Positions 5,287 through 9,374 of a stretch of 9,374 nt of DNA are shown one piece after another. Every line of letters begins with the position of its first letter. The stretch's first letter is position 1. The notes below the pieces were generated by a model. The model did no database searches, had not been told where the DNA came from, and saw only the letters and a program-made list of their open reading frames with translations. Source of the DNA: Sulfurimonas sp. (GTDB lineage: Bacteria; Campylobacterota; Campylobacteria; Campylobacterales; Sulfurimonadaceae); the NCBI GenBank assembly GCA_002733945.2, contig NVXO02000012.1, forward strand, positions 76,284 through 85,657, written 5' to 3'. Both the position numbers and the translations under genes were made by a program.

Positions 5287-6096
5287 ATGAAAAATAAGAT
5301 TACAGTTGAGAACCAAGAAATTTCTATAATTAAAGAAGATTATATCTCTCTTACTGATATGGTTAGAAATATTGAGAATGGTCTTGTCTTGATTGAAAAG
5401 TGGCTTAGAAATAAGAATACTATTGAATTTATTGGTATATGGGAAGAGATTTATAATAGTAATTTTAATTCCCCCGAATTCGAGGGAATTAAAAATGAAG
5501 CTGGCTTAAATCGTTTTTCATTATCTGTAAAAATGTGGATAAATAAAACAAATGCTATAGGTATAATGGCAAAAGCTGGAAGATATGGTGGAACTTATGC
5601 TCATAAAGACATAGCTTTTGAATTTGCTTCATGGATAAGTCCAAAATTTAAGCTTTATCTTATTAAAGAGTTCCAAAGACTTAAAAATGATGAGATAGAA
5701 AAACTAAAGCTTGGATGGGACATCAAAAGAACATTAGTGAAAATGAACTATCATATTCATACAGATGCAATAAAGAAAAATCTTATCCCTCCCAATGTAG
5801 CTATAAATAAGATACAGTTTATTTATGCGACAGAAGCAGACCTTTTAAATGTAGCACTTTTTGGATTAACAGCTAAACAGTGGAAAGAAGTTCATCCAAA
5901 GGAAGAAGGCAATATGAGGGACTATGCAACAGCTGAACAGCTAGTAGTGTTAGCAAACCTGGAAAATCTAAATGCGCAGTTAATAAAACAACAAATAGCA
6001 TTTGAAACAAGACTAACAACACTCAATGGGGTAGCTATAGAGCAGTTACAATTACTTTTAAAATATAGTGTTAAAAAATTAGACAAATTGAAGTGA
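5287..6096 (+). CDS. KilA-N domain protein
   Basis: 269 residues. The KilA-N domain spans about 17-132, with EDYISLTDMVRN, EKWLRNKNTIEFIGIWE, FNSPEFEGIKNEAG and GRYGGTYAHKDIAFEFASWI. This DNA-binding fold is typical of phage antirepressors and DNA-virus proteins and is also found in chromosomal islands. The C-terminal region (about 140-269) is helical, with a conserved-looking VALFGLTAKQWKEV segment and a leucine-rich tail, and may be an oligomerisation or effector part. No neighbouring phage genes are present. The ATG lies 4 bp after the rmlB remnant stop. A 28-bp near-palindrome lies in the part coding for FNSPEFEG. The role in the locus is unknown; it probably arrived as cargo. Confidence 0.85.
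   Translation: MKNKITVENQEISIIKEDYISLTDMVRNIENGLVLIEKWLRNKNTIEFIGIWEEIYNSNFNSPEFEGIKNEAGLNRFSLSVKMWINKTNAIGIMAKAGRYGGTYAHKDIAFEFASWISPKFKLYLIKEFQRLKNDEIEKLKLGWDIKRTLVKMNYHIHTDAIKKNLIPPNVAINKIQFIYATEADLLNVALFGLTAKQWKEVHPKEEGNMRDYATAEQLVVLANLENLNAQLIKQQIAFETRLTTLNGVAIEQLQLLLKYSVKKLDKLK
5465..5492. repeat. 28-bp near-perfect palindrome inside the KilA-N gene
   Basis: Arms TTAATTCCC and GGGAATTAA surround CCGAATTCGA; one C/A pair is the only mismatch. It lies in the FNSPEFEG segment of the domain. It may be a coincidence of conserved residues and AT-rich codons. Confidence 0.7.
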
Positions 6097-6102
6097 GAAG
6101 AA

Positions 6103-6168
6103 ATGATAAATAACATATTTTCTAAGATGGATATAGAAGTGTTAAATATTATGGAGAGGTTAAAATAA
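6103..6168 (+). CDS. possible 21-residue ORF between KilA-N and epimerase remnant
   Basis: ATG (6103) preceded by GAGAAG, reading MINNIFSKMDIEVLNIMERL and K before TAA. No family is recognised. Its end contains GGAGAGG (6153-6159), a strong SD for the TTG of the epimerase remnant, so it may be a leader peptide, a remnant or chance. Confidence 0.3.
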   Translation: MINNIFSKMDIEVLNIMERLK

Positions 6169-6169
6169 T

Positions 6170-6334
6170 TTGAAAATACTAGTAACGGGAACAGCCGGAT
6201 TCATAGGCTACCACTTGTGCGCAAAACTTCTAGAACGCGGAGATTAAGTAGTAGGAATAGACACTCTCGGATGTGCTCCTTTAGGTGCACCAATAACAGG
6301 TGAGGCTAAAGCAACACATCCGAAACAGATTTAA
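6170..6334 (+). pseudogene. 5' remnant of a sugar-nucleotide epimerase (UDP-glucuronate 4-epimerase-like)
   Basis: A TTG start with SD GGAGAGG upstream. It reads KILVTGTAGFIGYHLCAKLL ERGD, then TAA (6245-6247), then VVGIDTL. The family usually has GDEVVGIDN here, so the stop is explained by one G-to-T change (GAA to TAA). After VVGIDTL the frame enters a class B / class A repeat pair and ends at 6334, losing about 290 residues. GTAGFIG is the NAD(P)-binding glycine motif of extended SDR epimerases. An epimerase acting on UDP-glucuronate would be a natural partner of ugd; the exact specificity cannot be fixed from 30 residues. Confidence 0.82.
6268..6324. repeat. REP pair (B, AATAACA, A) truncating the epimerase remnant
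   Basis: Partial class B (6268-6291), AATAACA (6292-6298), partial class A (6299-6324). It is the outward arrangement, the opposite order to the A-B pairs elsewhere, and is identical at its core to 2462-2510. Confidence 0.9.
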
Positions 6335-6339
6335 TCATA

Positions 6340-6395
6340 TTCAAAGTTTGAACCTAGTATACTCCTGTCAAAATAACATTTACCAACATAGAGGA
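6340..6395 (+). promoter_or_regulatory. predicted operator/promoter/leader of marR-manC-gmd-fcl, copy 3
   Basis: TTCAAAGTTTGAA (6340-6352) with TATACT (6358-6363), then ACATTTACCAACAT and GAGGA (6391-6395). Only the palindrome, -10, untranslated leader and SD match the other two copies. The distal 120 bp are absent, cut off by the repeat pair. Conservation of just these elements in a diverged copy marks them as the functional core. Confidence 0.68.
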
Positions 6396-6402
6396 ACTAT
6401 TA

Positions 6403-6717
6403 TTGAGCAATGAAGAGTTAGAGTTACTACTTTTAAAACGTGCAGAGGGTATATCTTCTCAGAAGTCATTGGCTCAAGAGATAGGGTTTAGTGTGGGGAA
6501 AGTGAACTATGTTCTTCGGGCTCTTGTAGATAAAGGTTTCATAAAAGCAGAAATGTTTTTAAATGCTCAAAATAAACGAAAATACTCTTACCTTTTGACA
6601 GAGGCTGGAATGGCAGAAAAGATAGCACTTACAAAAAAGTTTATCGTGAGAAAAAAAGCTGAGTATGAAGAGCTTCAGAGAGACTTGGAAGCCGATAATT
6701 TATGGAGAAAAAAATGA
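6403..6717 (+). CDS. MarR-family EPS-associated transcriptional regulator
   Basis: 104 residues, TTG start with GAGGA 7 bp upstream. The winged helix-turn-helix spans about 8-75: SSQKSLAQEIGFSVGKVNYV forms the HTH with recognition helix, and KRKYSYLLTEAGMAEKIAL covers the wing and dimer helix. The charged C-terminal helix (RKKAEYEELQRDLEAD) is predicted coiled coil. This short MarR subtype is found at the head of exopolysaccharide operons. It overlaps manC by ATGA, so the two are co-translated. The palindrome at its own promoter suggests autoregulation. Confidence 0.87.
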   Translation: MSNEELELLLLKRAEGISSQKSLAQEIGFSVGKVNYVLRALVDKGFIKAEMFLNAQNKRKYSYLLTEAGMAEKIALTKKFIVRKKAEYEELQRDLEADNLWRKK

Positions 6718-8093
6718 CAAACATTATATTATGCGGTGGAAATGGTACAAGACTCTGGCCGATAAGTCGAACTCTTATGCCAAAACAGTTTGTTAAACTT
6801 TTTGACGAGAAGTCACTTTTTCAACTAACAGTAGAGCGAAATTCAAAAGTTTGCGATAACCAATTTATAGTATCAAATACAGAACAATATTTTTTAGCAC
6901 TAGACCAACTTGAAGAATTAAATAAAATAAATAATAACTATTTACTGGAACCAATAGGAAGAAACACAGCTCCAGCTATTGCACTTGCTTGTATGGCATT
7001 AGAAAAAGAAGAGATTGTTTTAGTAACGCCATCTGATCATCTCATAAAAGATGAGGCTGAGTATGCAAAAGTACTGCTTCAAGCTAAAGAGTTAGCACAA
7101 GAGAATAATCTTGTAACATTTGGAATTACACCAACATTTGCTGAAACAGGATTTGGATATATCGAATCAGGGGAAGAAAACTCTGTCAAAGCCTTTCATG
7201 AAAAACCAGATTTCAATACAGCAACTTCTTATGTAAACGCAGGTAATTACTACTGGAATAGTGGTATGTTTATGTTTAAAGCAGGGGTCTTTTTAGAAGA
7301 ACTTAAGAAATATTCTCCTGAAGTTTATGCAACTTGTATGAGTGCACTTGGTGAGGCTAAAGCAACACATCCGAGTGACCTCATAAGAATAAAACACGAA
7401 GACATGTTAGCTATCCCCGAAGACTCAATAGACTATGCAGTAATGGAAAAAAGCTCTATAGTTAAGGTAATACCATCAAATATTGACTGGAGTGATGTAG
7501 GAAGCTTTGATGCCCTTTATGAAGAACTTCCAAAAGATGAAAATGGTAACACTTTAAATGAAAAACACATTTCAGTAGATAGTAAAAACAACTTTATTCA
7601 TACGAATGACAAGTATATAGCGACAATTGATGTAGAAGATATGATAATAGTAGATACAGGAGATGCACTTCTCGTAAGTAAAAAAGGCTCATCTCAAAAA
7701 GTAAAACAGGTAGTAGCTCAAATAAAGAAAATTTCAGAACTTCACAACATACATTTGACAGGCTATAGACCATGGGGAACATATACTATTTTAGAGGATA
7801 CTCCAGGTTATAAGATAAAACGCATAGAAGTGAAACCGGGTAAGCGTCTTAGCCTTCAAAAACATTACCACCGAAATGAACACTGGATAGTGGTGAGTGG
7901 AACAGCAACTGTAACAGTAGGCGAAGAGACGAAACTCATAAGACCAAATGAAAGCACTTACATAAAGATGGGTGAAGTACATCGTTTGGCAAATGATGGA
8001 AAAATACCAGTATTACTAATAGAAGTTCAGGTTGGTGAGTACACTGGTGAAGATGACATAATTCGTCTTGAAGATGATTTTAAAAGGAACTAG
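6714..8093 (+). CDS. manC: mannose-1-phosphate guanylyltransferase / mannose-6-phosphate isomerase with REP-derived insert
   Basis: 459 residues. It makes GDP-mannose from mannose-1-P and GTP, and the C-terminal cupin isomerises fructose-6-P to mannose-6-P. The nucleotidyltransferase signature is GGNGTRLWPISR (8-19) with MPKQF (22-26). EPIGRNTAPAIALA, TPSDHLI, EKPD and DSIDYAVMEK are all present. The cupin region (about 349 to the end) has RPWGTY, HYHRNEHWIVVSG and the GEVHRL metal-site segment. ATG 6714 is chosen over 6702 because GGAG lies 6 bp upstream and the protein then begins at the usual MTNIILCGG. Residues 213-220 (GEAKATHP) are translated repeat, in a variable stretch between the helix YATCMSAL and DLIRI. 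No catalytic motif is affected. Confidence 0.94.
   Translation: MTNIILCGGNGTRLWPISRTLMPKQFVKLFDEKSLFQLTVERNSKVCDNQFIVSNTEQYFLALDQLEELNKINNNYLLEPIGRNTAPAIALACMALEKEEIVLVTPSDHLIKDEAEYAKVLLQAKELAQENNLVTFGITPTFAETGFGYIESGEENSVKAFHEKPDFNTATSYVNAGNYYWNSGMFMFKAGVFLEELKKYSPEVYATCMSALGEAKATHPSDLIRIKHEDMLAIPEDSIDYAVMEKSSIVKVIPSNIDWSDVGSFDALYEELPKDENGNTLNEKHISVDSKNNFIHTNDKYIATIDVEDMIIVDTGDALLVSKKGSSQKVKQVVAQIKKISELHNIHLTGYRPWGTYTILEDTPGYKIKRIEVKPGKRLSLQKHYHRNEHWIVVSGTATVTVGEETKLIRPNESTYIKMGEVHRLANDGKIPVLLIEVQVGEYTGEDDIIRLEDDFKRN
7350..7375. repeat. partial REP class A unit inserted in frame in manC
   Basis: GGTGAGGCTAAAGCAACAC followed by ATCCGAG; 26 bp of a class A unit without a class B partner. It gives the peptide GEAKATHP, the same reading frame as in ugd and the rmlB remnant. 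Confidence 0.9.
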
Positions 8094-8097
8094 ATAA

Positions 8098-9219
8098 ATG
8101 AATGAACAAAAAGTAGCACTAATAACAGGTATAACAGGACAAGATGGCTCATACTTAGCAGAATTTTTACTAAAAAAAGGCTATATCGTACACGGTATGA
8201 AAAGAAGAAGCTCACTTTTTAATACTGATAGAATTGACCACCTTTATCAAGATCCTCATGTAGAGAACAGAAACTTAATACTTCACTTTGGAGATATGAC
8301 TGATAGTATGAACATTACTCGTATCATCCAAGAGGTGCAACCCGATGAGATATATAACCTAGCGGCCATGAGTCATGTAGCTGTAAGCTTCGAGACACCA
8401 GAGTATGTAGCCAACGCAGATGGAACAGGAACACTTAGAATACTTGAAGCTGTAAAACTTTTAGGACTAAGCAAAAAAACTAAAATCTATCAAGCAAGTA
8501 CATCAGAACTCTACGGTAAAGTACAAGAAACGCCACAAAGTGAAACAACACCTTTTTACCCAAGAAGCCCTTATGCAGTAGCAAAAATGTATGCTTACTG
8601 GATAACAGTAAACTACCGTGAAGCTTATGGCATGTTCGCGTGTAATGGAATCCTCTTTAACCATGAGTCACCTGTTCGTGGTGAGACGTTTGTAACAAGA
8701 AAGATAACAAGAGCGGCATCTAAAATAGCACTCGGTCTTCAAGATAAGTTATACCTTGGAAACCTTGATGCCAAACGCGATTGGGGACATGCAAAAGACT
8801 ACATACAGATGATGTGGCTTATACTTCAAGCAGATGAAGCAGAAGACTGGGTAATCGCAACAGGTGAGACTACAACTGTAAGAGACTTTGTAAAGATGGC
8901 GTTTAAATATGCTGGAATAGAGTTAGAGTTTAAGGGTGAAGGTAAAGAAGAGAAAGCTTATGTAGTATCTTGTTCTAACCCTGAGTATCAAGTTGGTATT
9001 GGAAAAGAAGTAGTGTCCATTGACCCGAAATACTTCAGACCAACAGAAGTAGACTTACTCTTAGGTGATCCAACTAAAGCCGAAACAAAACTAGGCTGGA
9101 AACGTGAGTATAAACTAGAAGAGTTAGTAAATGATATGATGCAGTCAGATCTAAAACTTATGACTAAAGATGTTTACCTACAAGAGGGTGGATATAAGAC
9201 TTTGAGTTATTTTGAGTAA
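8098..9219 (+). CDS. gmd: GDP-mannose 4,6-dehydratase
   Basis: 373 residues, full family length. It converts GDP-mannose to GDP-4-keto-6-deoxymannose, using the product of manC. It is an extended SDR with a GITGQDG cofactor motif (11-17), catalytic T135-S136-E137 in STSELYG, and Y159/K163 in [25 protein letters not shown] and [15 protein letters not shown] are the usual substrate and tetramer segments. AAGGA about 10 bp upstream supports the ATG, 4 bp after manC. No repeat is inserted. Confidence 0.96.
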   Translation: MNEQKVALITGITGQDGSYLAEFLLKKGYIVHGMKRRSSLFNTDRIDHLYQDPHVENRNLILHFGDMTDSMNITRIIQEVQPDEIYNLAAMSHVAVSFETPEYVANADGTGTLRILEAVKLLGLSKKTKIYQASTSELYGKVQETPQSETTPFYPRSPYAVAKMYAYWITVNYREAYGMFACNGILFNHESPVRGETFVTRKITRAASKIALGLQDKLYLGNLDAKRDWGHAKDYIQMMWLILQADEAEDWVIATGETTTVRDFVKMAFKYAGIELEFKGEGKEEKAYVVSCSNPEYQVGIGKEVVSIDPKYFRPTEVDLLLGDPTKAETKLGWKREYKLEELVNDMMQSDLKLMTKDVYLQEGGYKTLSYFE

Positions 9220-9374
9220 TGAATAAAACAAGTAAAATCTACATAGCAGGACACCGTGGTCTAGTTGGTTCAGCTATAGTAAAAAACCTTGAGTCTAAAG
9301 GCTACACAAACTTAGTCTACAGAACTCATAAAGAGTTAGACTTGCTAGATTCAAACGCAGTAGCAGAGTTCTTT
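9219..9374 (+). CDS. fcl: GDP-L-fucose synthase, N-terminal part (runs off the window)
   Basis: The ATG overlaps the last base of the gmd stop codon. 52 codons are visible, starting [20 protein letters not shown] and continuing VYRTHKELDLLDSNAVAEFF. AGHRGLVGSAI is the NADPH-binding segment characteristic of GDP-fucose synthase, and the ELDLLD sequence follows at the normal spacing. The gmd-fcl pair completes GDP-mannose to GDP-L-fucose. Truncation is only due to the window edge. Confidence 0.93.
   Translation, partial: MNKTSKIYIAGHRGLVGSAIVKNLESKGYTNLVYRTHKELDLLDSNAVAEFF

Noticed and set aside
6702..6713. Earlier ATG for manC
   Set aside because: GGAG lies just before ATG 6714 and the ATGA overlap with marR is typical; the extra MEKK is not seen in the family.

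Overview
The window is AT-rich DNA with every recognisable gene on the + strand. It holds a stretch of a bacterial surface-polysaccharide (EPS/O-antigen) nucleotide-sugar locus that has been heavily reworked by small repeats and accessory genes. Codon and base use and the protein styles (UDP-glucose dehydrogenase, ManC, Gmd, an EPS-type MarR regulator, COG4185 zeta toxin, RhuM-Fic, KilA-N) suggest a Campylobacterota such as Sulfurimonas or a relative. That assignment is inference; no rRNA or marker gene is present.

Layout. Positions 68-850 form a compact unit: a REP-associated tyrosine transposase (RAYT, Y1/HUH family) with arrays of a ~30 bp repeat on both sides. Next come a leader/promoter, two deletion remnants of ugd (1031-1162, 1177-1404), a small ORF, a zeta-toxin-family kinase and an overlapping 57-codon ORF (1416-2327), a decayed remnant, and another repeat array (2458-2577). 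A near-identical second copy of the leader (2578-2762) precedes a stub of a marR-like gene and a full-length ugd (2826-4070). After ugd lie a RhuM-Fic fusion, a gutted rmlB, a KilA-N protein, a 21-codon ORF and a nonsense-mutated, truncated sugar epimerase (to 6334). A third, diverged leader copy drives an intact MarR-type EPS regulator, followed by manC, gmd and the start of fcl, the GDP-mannose to GDP-fucose route.

The repeat is the striking feature. Each unit is a small hairpin with one internal mismatch and a GGAT tetranucleotide at the 5' foot. It occurs in two classes in inverted orientation, which is the architecture of REP/BIME elements served by RAYTs. Eight loci are present in 9.4 kb. 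Copies lie in frame inside ugd (22 extra residues) and manC (about 8 extra residues), and at the deletion or truncation junctions of a ugd remnant, rmlB and an epimerase. The peptide [10 protein letters not shown] recurs in unrelated proteins because the unit is 30 bp long and open in more than one frame.

Regulation. Three leader copies share a palindrome, TTCAAAGTTTGAA, five bases upstream of a TATACT -10 box. One copy precedes the intact MarR gene and one precedes the marR stub plus ugd. This points to an autoregulatory operator for the EPS MarR protein, controlling both the uronate and the GDP-fucose branches. Accessory genes (zeta, RhuM-Fic, KilA-N) sit between ugd 3' ends and epimerase 5' ends, as if this junction repeatedly accepts cargo.
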